Origin: Lateolabrax maculatus
Taxonomy: Eukaryota; Chordata; Actinopteri; Acropomatiformes; Lateolabracidae
Assembly: GCA_031216445.1 (NCBI GenBank)
Contig: CM062207.1
Location: 3,228,501-3,292,500 of the forward strand
DNA: 64,000 nt
Reading direction: 5' to 3'
Position numbers and translations under genes: made by a program. Positions 34,453 to 47,904 of the stretch are shown here, piece after piece (the stretch's first letter is position 1; every line of letters starts with the position of its first letter). The notes beneath the pieces are model-generated. The model saw nothing but the letters and a program-made list of their open reading frames with translations. It did no database searches and was not told the origin of the DNA.

Positions 34453-37256
34453 CACACACACACACGGAGGGGTCAAAGATCAGCTACAGCGCGGCATGTA
34501 TCTCAAACGGCACCCTAAATGAAATTATGCAGAAAACTTACTAGCAGGTCCACTTTTCCGTGGCAACAGTTGTTGCTCAACTTAGCAAACTCCATCACAA
34601 GTTGCAGTTGAACACTCAAAAAAACATAAAAAATAAAAACCTAGAAAAAAATGGACCTTGCGTTGAAACTACTGTTTCCGAGGTCACACATGAACGGTCA
34701 CACCTGAACGCAAAACTCACGTGTCAAGTCATGGAGGTATCGAATATGCTGGATCGGTATAAGTGCCAATACTGACCTTGAATAGGGAATTTACTTAAAT
34801 TACGTCGGTACTAAGGAGTACTGACTCACGGTAAATCAATCGGAGCCAAAATTTGGTATCTGAGAGCAAAGCCTAATTATGAAATTAAATGTTTTACAAA
34901 CCAAAATGCAGATCATTTTCAAATATGTTACTTGTTATTGGTTCCACATGGAGAAAACTGAGTGTGTACAAGGTGTTTGGTGTTATCATGAGTTCAGGTA
35001 TCAGAATTTGTAGCAGAGGAGACAAAGGGAGATTGGTGCATCCTTTGCTAGTTTCACACAGTTCAGCGAGACCATAAAGTGACTGTCGGCTGTATAAAAA
35101 AGTGACAAAATGCTCTTTGGGAAGAGTGAATGTGACATTCGGCTCCTAAATGGCCGATTTACATCCTTGTGTCACAGACGTGCTCCTCTGCACTCTCAGC
35201 TACTTTCTTTACATAACCAACGCATGTTTCTCCTCCTTCTGCTTTGTCTCCTTTCCCTCTCTTCTCCCTCATCCTTGCCTCACTTACTCCGTCTCTCACC
35301 TCCTCTCCCTTTCCCCCCACCCTCCCTCTCTCGTCGTCAGCGGTGACAGAGAAGTTGTGCTGCGACCCCCTAAAAAAGTGACAGGGCTGAAATGGAATGA
35401 GTGCGGGAAAAAAACGAGAAAAAAAAAACAAGAGAAGAGTGCTGGTGGTTCAACCAGGGGTCTCTGCTGTCAATTAGACACTACGCAGATGGAGAGAGGG
35501 CGAGTGAGAGACATAGATAGACAGAGACGGAGTGGGAGAGAGAGAAAGAAAGAGAGAGAAAGAGAAAGGAGGTAAATGAGAAGGAAGAGAGAAAACTCAA
35601 AAAGAATGATCGGGGAAATATTACAGGACTGCAGGAGAAAGGGAAAGGAGGGAGCGAAAGAGGTCAGGCGGAGGGTAACTAGATGTTACGGAGGAGGAAG
35701 AACGAGTGAGTGAGAAACGGGGAGACGATAAACGAGTGCAGGCTGAAGTCAGAGGGGCCTGCTGGGAGCTGCTCTGTGCGCTGATAAAGCAAATAAAGAC
35801 AGAACACTCCAAAACAAACAGGGCTGGAAAAACAGCGGCTTTTAGCTTCGCTCTGAGCTCAATTTAGACTCCAGCGCTTTTTTAAAAAGGTCAATTTGGC
35901 CTCAGCCACTTTTTTTTAAGTCAATTTGGGTCCAGACACTTTTTAGAGGTTAATTCTGGGCCGGGAGTTCATTTCAGGTTCGCCCACTTTTCAGACTTCA
36001 CTTTGGTAAAGCTTATACCGCTGCTGTTTGAGGAGTCTGACTTCATTCCTTCGCAAGAGGAAAATTAGATTGTATAATTTGATTATAATTATTTTGGATC
36101 AAACAACATTTTTATGTGGATTCCATTACTTGTAAAGTTCATTCAGGTCAGTGTTTTCAGGTCTACCTGAATTCTGACACGTTTTGATCGTCAATAAAGA
36201 CTCAATCAGTGGATTTGAGAACTTTAAGCTTCCCTCCACACAGAAAAGTGTTTTGCTTATTGCAACTTTACTTTGATGTTTGACCTGTGAAGAAAGATGT
36301 ATGTGCAATGTGCTATTTGTTGTTTGTAATAATGCAAATACATAATCATCTACTAATGAAACATTTGTATGTTTTACCATTTTACCAATTTCATAAAACT
36401 GTATTATTTGCTTAACTGATACAAGTGCAGGACACACAGCGTCACAAGCCAAAACAGGTTGGGACCCACTTTCTAAACCGGCCTGAAATTCAGATCCGCA
36501 CACGTTTAACAAGAATTTAAATACGTCCGTGACCCCGAACTGCTCTTCAAACAATTATTCAACTGCAAACAGCAAAGATATAATTTGCAGATACAGAAAA
36601 GTGTTTCACAACATTACGCTGCGGCTTGAAATGAAACACATCTCTCACTCTCCCCTTCTCCTCGACAACCCCAAAACAGGAAACGGTTGAAAGGTGAGAG
36701 CCGTTTGAGGGCCTCGACTTTTTTGGTTTGACCACAGAATGACCGTGGAGTCACACACACACACAGGAAGGGGTGTAGATGCAGGTCGTATCGGGGAGCC
36801 TGACGGAGAGGTCAAGACTGATAACGCAGAACAATGACCTGACCCGGTCATCGCACGGCCACTTTGTGTGTGTGTGTGTGTGTAAAATAATATGTATGAC
36901 TGACTGTCATTATGTTGTGGTGACACACGATGTCTGAAAGAGGAAGACACACGGGTGTGTGTGCATCTGTATCTGTGATAACATGAGTCAAAGTTATTTA
37001 TTAATATGTGTGAGGGATCAATTTAGTCTGTGTGTGACTCTGAGTGAGTTTGAACCACCTTGACCCCCCCTCCACCCCCCTCCCCTTTCCCACAATTCCT
37101 GACCACTACTTGACCATCGGTCGGAAGTGTCGAACCGCCGCTCCCCACCCCGTCCAATCAGGTCACTGAATAGCTGTGTTGCTGTGACCACTGCCTGACC
37201 TGTTGTCATGCCGATAAGGCTGGCCACAGACAGGACAGGAAGTTGAGACAGGGGCC

Positions 37257-37257
<1 letters not shown>

Positions 37258-37309
<52 letters not shown>

Positions 37310-37440
37310 CTCCCACACGAATAATAGCTTGAACTCATAAATCCGCAGATATGGACGCACACATTTCAAAGCAGCGACTATTTTTTGCTGCGTTATCTTG
37401 AGCGCAGCGGGATCACCGACCGCTTTATTACACTCAGACC

Positions 37441-37501
<61 letters not shown>

Positions 37502-37509
37502 GGGAGAGG

Positions 37510-37562
<53 letters not shown>
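37258..37562. repeat. CA array, GT array and GA array cluster
   Basis: CA at 37258-37307, GT at about 37444-37497 and GA at about 37509-37562. A further GT array follows near 37660-37690. Confidence 0.95.
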
Positions 37563-37566
<4 letters not shown>

Positions 37567-37658
37567 AAAGTGTGTGTGTGAAGCAGCCAGGAGAGACAGG
37601 TGTGTGTATGTGGCTGTGTAAGTAGCCAGGCAGTATTTGTGGACGAGAGATTGAGTGT

Positions 37659-37692
<34 letters not shown>

Positions 37693-38180
37693 TCAGATAA
37701 GGGTGTTTTGGGGGTCTAACGGTTAGTTCTCACCCCTCCCTGGCACCGACACTTATCCCACTGACCTTACACTGCACCCATGTTGAGTCTTGTGTCTGTG
37801 TGTGTGTGTGTGTGTTGAAAACGCTCTATTTGCGCTCGGCGTGTTTGACAGGGACATCAGCCCCCACGACGCCTCGTGATCGCACTTTAAGGGGGGAGAG
37901 GAAGAGGGAGAAATTGAGAGAAAGTGGAGGAAGAGGAGCGTTAGACGAGACTGCAGGAGGAGTGAAGATTCAAGATCGAAAAGAACGTTTAGTGCACTGA
38001 TTCTAGTGGAGGATGACGAGGCAAAGCGACCTCTCTCTCTACTGCTGTTTCCTGTCCTCTCAATTTAACAAGTGAAGATCGGATTAAAAATAATGAATAC
38101 AAAATATGTAAAAAAAATTGGATTCAAAAAACACCCTTTGCAAGGCTCTGTAATTTAAAGATTTTTATTCAAAGATCATT

Positions 38181-38514
38181 TTAAACCTGCATTAACTGAT
38201 TTTTTTGGGCACTGGAATAAGTTGTGTAAACAACATCGATATATAATTTTTTAAGTTCCATATGTGTTGCTTATTCACACATCCACGTCCAATATTCACT
38301 CTGTTTTTGGTCTCCACCGAGTCTTGAGGGAAAAATCTGCATCTTTAGCTGCTAAATGCTCCAATTTTTTCTACGATTTTTCATTTTCAAAAAAGCTGCC
38401 TGATGGGTCCGAAAATGACGCTATGAGAGCGGTGACAGTAAAACCAAAACAGTAAAGTTACAGCCGGATAACATTATCATTATTATTAAAATAAATCAAT
38501 TACAGCTGCTTTAA
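38181..38514 (-). mobile_element. TTAA-flanked MITE-like element, copy 2
   Basis: The left end is TTAAACCTGCATTAACTGAT and the right end AAATCAATTACAGCTGCTTTAA, read to 38514, giving imperfect inverted repeats bounded by TTAA. The interior contains TTTTTGGTCTCCACCGAGTC, the reverse complement of the motif shared with copies at 1234-1538 and 55759-56306. Its left terminus matches the right terminus of copy 1, confirming the opposite orientation. Confidence 0.6.
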
Positions 38515-38929
38515 TTTAAAAAATGATCTGCTCATTTGCAGTTTCTCCCATGTTTCTAAACAGGGATTTGCAGAAGATTTGCTGAGCTCCTGTTGTGGGC
38601 ATGGACACAAATCCAGGTGATAAAACTGCTTTTCCCATTTGCGTCTTTTAAGAAAAGTATTGTTTGATGATAAATTAGCTCATGACGGAGGAAAAGTACA
38701 TGTTGTAGATGTTTGTGTGCACATACTGTGCTGCCATGAAGTATATGAAACCACTGCAAAACCCGGTTTCTATACTTTTTGTTCACTTTTAACAAATAAA
38801 CTCGATCAGAACAAACGATTCTGAAAGATCTTACATTTAATCTGGATGATTTGTTACATCACGTGGGAGTTAACTGCCGACAGTTTCAAGTCACTATTTC
38901 ACAATGAAAAGTCACCAAAGGGGCTTGAA

Positions 38930-39085
38930 CTTTATCAGACAAACTGTGGAAAGCACACAGGAAACCCGAGGAGAGACACATCGGCGGGTGGGGCGCAGCA
39001 CGAGCCCTTGGCCAGATCTGAACCCAGGACATCACGGTTGCATGGTTACACGGTGCGTCTCTCAGGCCGCTCTGCCTCCAGGATG
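38930..39085 (-). mobile_element. tRNA-derived SINE-like element
   Basis: On the minus strand, CACCGTGTAACCATGCAACC leads into GTCCTGGGTTCAGATC, a B-box-like tRNA head. It then runs to CGGGTTTCCTGTGTGC and GTCTGATAAAG, a tail of the sort found in fish tRNA-derived SINEs. Family assignment from memory is uncertain. No intact A box is visible. Confidence 0.4.
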
Positions 39086-41786
39086 TCTGAGCGCGTTTGT
39101 GGAGGACGAACAAAGGCGACGTTTTGGAGCGTTTTTGTGTTTCGACGCCCGAAAAAGTTTGTGCGCTGGAGCGTCCACTAACAGCAAATGTGTTGCTGCG
39201 TTTTTTTTGCGCTGACTCAAACTGTTCGCATCCGTGTTTACGTGCGTGTCCAACCGTTGTGTGTGTGTGTGTGTGTGTGTGTGTGTCTCCCGCTCTTCCA
39301 ATAGATCGGCGGGGCGAGCATTTAGATGTCCGTCTGCTGCTCATGCTCCCTTCGCCCTCTTTCTTCTCCGCTCATCCCGCTCTTTCACCCCCCCGCCCTC
39401 CACTCCTCTATTCATCCCCCCTTCTGTGAGCGGTCAAACGGATGAAGGGAAGTGTCAGCCTCCCGAGGAGAGAGAAGGGCGGGGGGGAAGAGAGAGGTAG
39501 AGGGACACTGGGAGAGACAGGAGGGGGGGAGAGGGAGACCACCCTGTACGTCCGCTTCACCCGCCGTATCACTTTCACCTGACTGCACTCTTTCACTCGC
39601 CATCCCTCGCTTTTTGCTCCGCTCCGTCAACGTTTTCACGCATTCATGTCTTGTTTTCTCTCTCGGCGAGTCCAGAATCTGGACAGAGCGCTCTCTCTCT
39701 CTCTTTTTCGTTTCCATCTCCTCCTGTCATCTTCCTTTAGATTCATTCGAGCCTTTCGTGTTAACTTTCTCCCTTCTCCCTCATTTACGCCTTTCTGTTC
39801 GGATTTCGCACTCCGTCCCATCTCCGTCTCTCTTCCCCTGCGTTAATCTGCTTTCTGTTCGCCTCTGCGCCCGACCCCCCCACCCCATCTGTCTGCGTCT
39901 GGCGAGGAGTTGAAAGGCCAGAGGTCGACCTGCTGCTGACGTGGTCGAGCACGTGCGCTGGCCTGCCGTTCAACCCTGACACACATACGTACAGTTCATC
40001 CCCATTTTGTCAGCAGTCCCTTTCCTGAACCTGACCTGTGACACACACACACACACACACACACTCTGCAGCTGTCCCAGTGTGACCACAGTCCTCAGGA
40101 ATGTGACGGTAGCAGATTTTTCTCTCCTTCGACCTCGTCTATCTCTTCCTGTCCTCATTCTCACCTCCGTCTACCCTTCTCCTAATTCTTCACTTTCTCT
40201 TTCTCCCTTCCTACATTTTTCTCCCCTACACACGACTTCTTTTTTGTTGTTGTGAAAGCTCGAGACTTCTCCTGCTGTATTTCCATTTCCCTTGGCTCTC
40301 CAACCTCCTTCTCGCCTCCCTTTACATCTCCACATCCCTCCACATGTGGGTGGATTATATTTCAGGTAAACTGACAAGTCAAACCTCGGGAAATAAATCA
40401 CGCTGACATACTACGGGATTAGCAGTGGATGAAATTAAACTCCATTTATCTGCATATCGAGACAGAAACAAAACTTTGGCAGTTACACAAGACTGAAAAG
40501 AATTAGAGTAATATGGTGCAAACTCGATATTCAAGTTCACTGCTGAATAAAGAAATATGGGCATAAACAATGAAGTCTGTGAGACGATACGATTGTGAGG
40601 GATTATTTCCTGGAAGAGTGCATCATTTCTCTGAGTGGGAGTCGGGCGACTGAAAGGAAGCAAGGCGCGTTAAGTAGCATGTGCACTCGAGTTGGGAACA
40701 ATGAAGTAACAAACAAACTCTGACAGAATCAAGTGAAGGCTTCCTGCTGCGGTGATGGATGACCTTGCTCTGTACAAGTTGTTTTTCCTACTGTACGGCT
40801 TCTTCTGGAGGAGGAAACGAACCCTCGTATTTGGCTTATTTTGCAAATGTTGCAGTTTTACTTTTCTGAACTTATTTAGTTCAGTTTCTATCTGAGAGAA
40901 GTTTATTAAGTTTTCTCGAACAACCATAAACAAAGACAAACTGCTTTCATACTCAAACTGTAACTCAAATCCATCATTTTACACTACTGTACACACTACT
41001 GTTGCTCAATTTGAAGGTACGACTTTTACTAGTTTTTCTTTACTTTTTCCATTGTATGGATACCGGGGACTTCATGCGTCAGGTAGCTATCAGATATCAA
41101 AAAAGCAAAGTGGAAATTCATCGAAGAAGCATTCAAGACGGACTGAAATCCAACTGTTCACGTTGGTCTGTGGAATCGGCCACTACCGTCCCCTGTGACA
41201 ACAGCAGCTGGATGACACAGAAATCACACTGAAACAAGCCGTCGTTCTCTGTCACCTTGGCATGAAAACAAAGCTTCACCAGATTGTAGTCAGATGATTG
41301 TGACACGGCCGGCGGAGATGTATTTGTGTGGTCAAGTGTAAATAAAAGTGTAATAGACCACATTTGGATTTTAACCGCATATGAGACTTGACATAAAAAG
41401 TGTCAATGGGGCTTTTGTCTATGTTTGTCTATGTCTAATATGGTTTGAAATGTCCTACACAATATATACTGAATCACCCAGATTTTTGCCAAAATGTTGA
41501 TTCATAGAATTAAAAGTGGATTTGAAGTTATGAGCGTGCGGCCGTCTCTGTCAAAATATAATGAACGGATAAAAAGATGGACATTTAATACGTACTGTCA
41601 CATTTACTCTGTGTTTTCCCTAAAATACGGCTTCATACCTTCCTTCTCTCTTTTTTTTTTTTCAACCATCTGTCCTCTCTCCTGTCCCTCCCTCTCGCTG
41701 CCTCGTTAGTCTGGGTTACAAGGAGGTGAGATGGAGGTTTCCTCTCCCACTGGGCCTCATCTCATCCCTTAGCCTGTCTATTACCT

Positions 41787-41788
<2 letters not shown>

Positions 41789-41836
<48 letters not shown>

Positions 41837-41970
41837 TGTCACTGGATAATCGCAACTTGCTACGCCGGTCAATCTACACACACACACAGAGTCAGGATAA
41901 GGGGAGCAGTTGTCATGCTGTGACATGTTGCTTTTGGAGAGGGAGAGGGAAGCCTCGTGAGGTAATGGTT

Positions 41971-42007
<37 letters not shown>
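41789..42007. repeat. CA microsatellites
   Basis: CA arrays at 41789-41831 and about 41974-42007 are followed by purine-rich text from 42110 to about 42480. Confidence 0.9.
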
Positions 42008-42015
<8 letters not shown>

Positions 42016-42557
42016 ACAGAGAGACACACACTGTGTGTGTGTGTGTGCGCGCGCTACGAACGAAACTGCTGTTAGTGTTAGGACAGGCACAAGTGGGCGA
42101 ATGGGAGATGGAGAGATAAATGAATTTAGGAAAGATAAGAGAAAAAAGGTGAGATTACAAAAGCAGAAAATCAAGGAGCGAGAAGAGAGAAAGAAAGAAA
42201 GGAGGAAGTCGAAAGGGGAAGAAATTGAGGAGAGAAGAGGGGAAGAAAGGAGGATATCGAGGAGATGAAAGATGGAGAGGAGACTGGAGGAGGAGGTAAC
42301 TGAGGTGAGGAGCGATGGTGAGGGTAGAAAATATAAATAGTGGGGAAAAATGGAGAGAAGAGAAGAAAATTGAAGGCGACAGCAAAGAAAGAATCAAAAG
42401 AGTTAAAGTTCAATAAACTCGAGACTTTGAGAAAATAAAAAGACGTAACAAAGAGAAAAAGGGGGTGGAGGAGAAAACAGATGACATGATGAATGGATGG
42501 AATTTGACTGTCTGTGGTCAACCAAAGGAATGAACCCGGGACCAATCAATGACAAAA

Positions 42558-42558
<1 letters not shown>

Positions 42559-42597
<39 letters not shown>

Positions 42598-42707
42598 CGA
42601 CTGGGCCGAAGGTGGAAGAATGCTCGCCTGGCATATGAACGAGTGAAGAAGGGGATGAGTGGAGCTCTACTGTTGCAAGCGTTTTTTCTGGGGGGACGCC
42701 ACACCGC

Positions 42708-42757
<50 letters not shown>

Positions 42758-42897
42758 GACACACACAGACACACACCAACACACACGAGGGCCAGCCAAA
42801 GGTTTGAAGTAACCACAGACTTCTGAATGTTCTAAATATAGGAGGATTGATAGGATATGTGGAAAAGGGCGGCCAGGGGAGTACACACACACACACA
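42559..42897. repeat. CA microsatellites
   Basis: CA arrays lie at about 42559-42594, 42709-42752 and 42883-42900, with GACA-type interruptions after the second. Confidence 0.9.
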
Positions 42898-43059
42898 CAC
42901 TCTAACACAATCAGCCTCCTATGCTCACCAAGTTATTTAGCAATTGTAGAGATTGAGAGAAAGCCCCTGACAGCTCAGATAAGCTTGTTACGGTGATTCA
43001 GCCTTTTTCTACACAGTCTGAAATCGTTGGTCATTAAAAGTGAAAAATCTGATGTAGGA

Positions 43060-43160
43060 GGAACCAGAGGAAAGTGCAGCCTGAGAGCAGGTTTAATTAA
43101 TCCTGGGCCATGTGTGCTGTATATTTAATAGGCCTGTTCAGTTAAATCTAGAGAGCACAT
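43060..43160. promoter_or_regulatory. Candidate conserved intronic element
   Basis: This unique AT-rich block contains GGTTTAATTAATCCTGGGCC and TATATTTAATAGGCC, with homeodomain and paired-type TAATTAATC cores. It stands out from surrounding microsatellite DNA. An enhancer role is inferred from motif density only. Confidence 0.2.
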
Positions 43161-44812
43161 GTCCTGCAGGTACCTCTCATCACTAAAAAGATTTCCGACC
43201 ATATTTGCAGGTAGAGATTACAAATATATGTTGAGTAAAATCAAAACATTGTGAACCCAAGCAGCGCCGTCACAACGTTTTGACTCCATTAAATTGGACA
43301 GAGCAAGTTTTAAAAGAACTGCTTTCTGCTCTTCAAGTCATTCTGATACAACTCGTGATTTGAAACCTCCGTTTTATGCTTTTCAGGAACGTGTTAGGGA
43401 TGCAAGAAATTGTCAAACACTCTCTTACAGAACGCCAACTGTCCACTCTGCACAGCTGTTGATTGTATTGCTCAAAGCCTGAACATGTCTTCCAACACCT
43501 GTCTTTGGAGGAAAGTGATTTTCAGACCAGCTTAGCGACATTAAAGCTAAACAACCAATAACGCAACAAAATTAAATATCTGCTGTTAATACGTAGATGT
43601 CTGGTCCGTGAATACAATACGACCCTCACTTATTCAAATGTAAATTCCATAATAAAAAATAGGACCTAACCATGCTTAGAGTCTGTTGTCTCTACTCAAA
43701 GACGTCTGTATGAAGACGACATTTGGCTGATTTTTGATTTGTGTCTGACGCAAAGGAAAGTAGAGAAGCAACTTACAAACATAAATAAATTAAAATATAA
43801 AGCGTTAAAATTTCCCTTTAAAAGTCAAGCATTTCATAGTCAGACTTTGTTCTTGTTTCATTTCCTGTTTGTCCAAACCAGTAAAGTATCAATTTCTTGC
43901 ACATTAAGTGCAAAAAGCTGAATGTTCTGCCGATTAATAATGAGCGTATACTTCATGGAGCTGGTATGGAATTGGGACACTGCTGTGTTTATCTCATGCA
44001 ATAGGAACTTGAGAACTTTCCCATCTGTTAAAGCGAGCAAAGGCCTTGTTGTTTTTCTGGTCAAATGGAAAGAACTTACGACTCTGCTCAAGGAGAAATG
44101 GTATGATATTTAGAGCTGGTATGGAACCTAAATACTTTGTGGGGAGTGATGGCGATGTGTGTCTGCAGCACCGAGCTCTGAAAACTGTTGAGTTAAAGTT
44201 GACACTAACTGTTTTCGGTCTTGTTTCCTGATTATTTGATCAAGTATTTCCTGTTTTGAATCAGAGTTTTGTTCATTTGGTTATTTTCAGGTGGATATCT
44301 CGGCTGTTTAGTGTTTGACACGTTTATCTCACACACCGCAAAATAAAAAAAGAAGGATTTTACGAAAAACGTGAAAGTAATTTTACGATGTGCAACAACG
44401 AGCCTGAAAACAACATAAACACACACAAACTTATTTTGCAAACATCACGGGTCTCGTTTTGTTCATGCTGCGTTTTTCAAACTTCTCAGAGACAAACCGT
44501 GTTTTCACCTCAGTCTGTGTGCGCTGTGTGTGTCCATCTAAGTGTGTGTGTGTGTGTGTGTGTGTGTGTCCTGGGGGAACTCCCGTCTCGGCCCTGTCCC
44601 AGGACCCCGGATCCTTCCAGAACACCGGGACCCGACCACACAACAAACGGCCCCGTCAGCGTGATTTATCGGCCATTCACCCGCCGGGTCGCACACACAC
44701 GCACAAAGACGCACTCGCACACACACACACACACCCCAAATCATCAATGTGAGCACGTGTGAAATGTCGACGCACAAACATGAAGAATTTACCTGAAAGA
44801 ATGTGGATCCCT

Positions 44813-44813
<1 letters not shown>

Positions 44814-44880
<67 letters not shown>
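44814..44880. repeat. (CA)n microsatellite
   Basis: About 33 CA units. A GT array lies nearby at about 44541-44570. Confidence 0.95.
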
Positions 44881-44882
<2 letters not shown>

Positions 44883-45449
44883 GATGCGCTCAGGCAGATG
44901 TTTACACACAGAAATGACGTATGAAAGCGCGTATGGGGAGGGGAGGAATTCTTTTGATATGATAAGAAACAAAAAAAACAAAAAAACAATGGACGAGAGA
45001 GAAAGAAATGAAGGAGCAAAGGAGCTGAATAACTCCCAAAGGAGCGATGGAGTCAACTGATCCCGATCGGAGGGGGAGGAAAGAGGAGGAGATGGAGGGA
45101 AGGGTGAGGAGGCGAGAAAAGAGGGGATGAGAGCGGAGAGTGCGAGCAAGGAAGGGAAGGGGAGAGAGTGGAGGAGGAGGAGGATGAGGAGGAGGAGGTG
45201 GGGGGTGAAGTAAACATCGATGCCGGATGAATGCAATTTTTTTTTCTGTTCTCCTTCTCCCCATCTTCCCCCCTTCCTTCTCCTCCTCCGAGCGAGAGAA
45301 CAAGAGGCACTGCATCATCCCGACAGGCGGAGAAAGAGAAGAGAGGGAGAGAGAAAGAGGGATTGTGACGGAGGGATAAAGGGCTATCCGTCTCTGTCTG
45401 TCACCTCATTCATCGTCCCCTGCTCCGTCCTGCCGGCCCATCCGTCATC

Positions 45450-45532
45450 CGCTGTCACACACACACACACACACAGAAAAATACAGACACACACTTTCCA
45501 CCCCACTTTCACACACTCGACAACAAGTACGA

Positions 45533-45574
<42 letters not shown>

Positions 45575-45663
45575 TCAAAGACAGGGAGGCAGACACACAA
45601 ACTTTGACTTCGCTCTCCGCCCTGTTTCACACATTCACTGCGATGACACACAAACGGACGGAC

Positions 45664-45717
<54 letters not shown>

Positions 45718-45782
45718 GCCAGAGAAGCCACACAAAGTTTTCCTTGGGCTCTCCGCCCTGTTTTACACATTCACAATGATGA

Positions 45783-45825
<43 letters not shown>

Positions 45826-45870
45826 CGCTTAGTTTCACACATTCAACGATGACAGACACACTAACACACC
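45450..45870. repeat. Minisatellite with embedded CA arrays
   Basis: About four units of roughly 110-135 bp share a core such as CTCTCCGCCCTGTTTCACAC followed by ATTCACNNNGATGA and then a CA array. Cores are visible near 45508, 45617, 45749 and 45830. CA arrays lie between them at about 45535-45570, 45666-45713 and 45784-45824. Confidence 0.65.
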
Positions 45871-47459
45871 ACAGTCTCTCCCAAAAGAATACACTCGAAA
45901 ATGACGTTGGCAAACACAAAGTTCGCTCTCACACGCGCTTTCTTGCACGTACGCACACACTTGCCTGCCAAACACTTTTTCCGTGAAGTTGCACACTAAA
46001 ACGCGCGCACATGCACGTACACACACACACACACACACTCCGCCCAACATCCTGTATTCTCCAGAACACAGCGGAGCCGTCCAGTTCTGTCCCTCCTCTG
46101 ACTGGTTCTGCTCTGTTTTTCCCAGGACCCCGAAAACAAGACGCCCCGGCACACAGCCGGGCCACTTCCTGCGCTCGGCTGTTTCTCAACATCAGGTCTG
46201 AGGACCCAGGTCGGGCCACCCAGGGACTGGTGAAGTGGTCCTGAACTGGCGCCGCAATTTACAGCCCAGTTTCACCTGTTCAGTGACGGACGGCGGGTGT
46301 TTCACGAGACATTTCAGCTACTGAAGTTAAAAAGTTCAAGCAGCGTTATTGTTCCAGTTTATTGAGGGGGAGACATCTTCATCACCCGGTTCTGAAGCAC
46401 CTCTGCCCCATTAGCATCCTTCAGCTTCATCATATTGTTTGAATCAATCACAAGTCTTTGCTGGAGACTTTATGCAGAGGCAGAAAATGTCTGTAGATGT
46501 CATTGCTGCTGATCGTCATTAGAGATCAACAGAGGTCATAGATTATGTAACGACAAATATCATCTCACAAAGATGCAGTTTGGCTTTCACTGCAAAGGGA
46601 CACATGTCAAGTTGAAGTAAAGGTACACACACACACACGCACACACACGCACACACACGCACACACACACAAAAGGTATATTTCACTTCACAGTTCATCG
46701 TATTGGACTGCACGGTGTACGGAAGTCTTTATGGTAGAAATCTTTACCTTTTACCTGGTGAAATAAAAGTAAAAAGTGGACAGTCTGACACATTTTAGAC
46801 AGATCTGCAACCATTTGATTTGATCGGTCTGACCTTCTGATAGAAGCTTCACCTAAAGACAGTAAATCAATTTGTAATTACTTCTGTTTTGTGTGCACCT
46901 TTACATTTTGACTTTATCCATTTATATCTTTTGTGAACTTCTTTTGTAGCCCTGGAGCTGGTAGAGTAACGTTTTGATTTCTTAAGGGACATTTCTTGCA
47001 ATAATTTGGGGGCACAGAGTTAATCGGCACAGACTGTGGACACAGAATTTGAAGAGGGAAAAGACAACAGCACAAATGAAGAAAGGGAAGAAATTCTTTG
47101 GGAATGTTGGAATTTAAGAAGATGTGACAGACAGAAGCGATAAAAAAAGATGGATGAAGTCGGCAAACAAGGATGAAGAGGACATGAGATGGAGGGAGGG
47201 GGTGTTGGAGAATAAAAAAGCAAACAAAAAAATCAGAAAACCAAATGAAGGAGGAAGACGAGGAGGAGAAAGCGTTGGAGGAGGAGGACTTGGGGGTTGG
47301 GGGGTGAGGGAGGATGGGAGGAAGGATGAAAAGGACGGGGGGGAGGAGGAGGAGGAGGAGGAGGAGGTAGAAAAAAGATAGTGGAGAGAAGAAGAAAAAA
47401 AAAAAAACAGAGAAAGAGAAAACGAAGGAGAGAGGACCACGAGGGAGACAAAGACCTAC

Positions 47460-47533
47460 TTGTCTCAAGTCACTGAAGGCCAGAAGCAACGTGTCACCCT
47501 GGAAGCCTGCGACCGGGCCGGCTCTGGCAAAAC
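47460..47533 (-). CDS. EXOC6B: EXOC6B coding exon, third from last
   Basis: This 74-nt exon completes a Ser codon split with the upstream exon (A|GT), then encodes FARAGPVAGFQGDTLLLAFS and DLRQ. The acceptor is TTTTCCCACAG and the donor CAA|GTAGGT. FAR-x-GPV-x-GF and DLRQ followed by LLDLF are Sec15-specific text. The exon is short and sits inside a long purine-rich block on the plus strand (about 47050-47760), so its flanks on the RNA strand are C/U-rich. Frame and phase agree with both neighbours. Confidence 0.95.
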
Positions 47534-47870
47534 CTGTGGGAAAATACAAACCCGCCCCCCCCAGTCCACCCCCGGAGAGAGGGAAGAGAGGAGGAGGAGG
47601 AAAAAAAAGAGGGTGAAAAACGGAATAATAAAAGACCTGGTCGGATTCGCTATGCATCGGGATAGATTGGCAGACAAATGACAGCCTGGGGAGGAGGAGG
47701 AGGGAGGGAGGAGGAGGGAGGGAGGGAGGTGGGGGAGGGATGGGGAGGGCAGGGTGTTAGAGTCATGTCGCCGGGTCTTGTTGAAAAAGAGAAAGAGAGT
47801 GTGTGTGCGTGCTTGTGTGTGGTTTGTGGGTGTGAAAGAGCGAAGGTTTTGTAGTGCGTTTAAATGTAGG

Positions 47871-47904
<34 letters not shown>

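Larger units (their letters stand above)
26717..47459 (-). other. EXOC6B: EXOC6B large intron, 20.7 kb
   Basis: The donor is GTAGGT (47454-47459) and the acceptor TTCATCTAG. No exon is recognisable inside. Contents include purine-rich DNA at about 27980-28290 and a purine-then-pyrimidine block pair at 30236-32030. A diverged tandem array with nuclear-receptor-type motifs lies at about 32340-33220, and a purine tract at about 35480-35720. Microsatellite clusters lie at 29543-29882, 36740-37700, 41790-42900, 44541-44880 and 45450-45830. A MITE copy lies at 38181-38514, a SINE at about 38930-39085 and a purine tract at 42110-42480. The longest open frames are artefacts of these low-complexity tracts. 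Confidence 0.9.

Noticed and set aside
46914..47657. 247-codon open frame on the minus strand
   Set aside because: Only its 74-nt segment at 47460-47533 is a real EXOC6B exon. The remainder reads through intronic pyrimidine-rich RNA-strand sequence.
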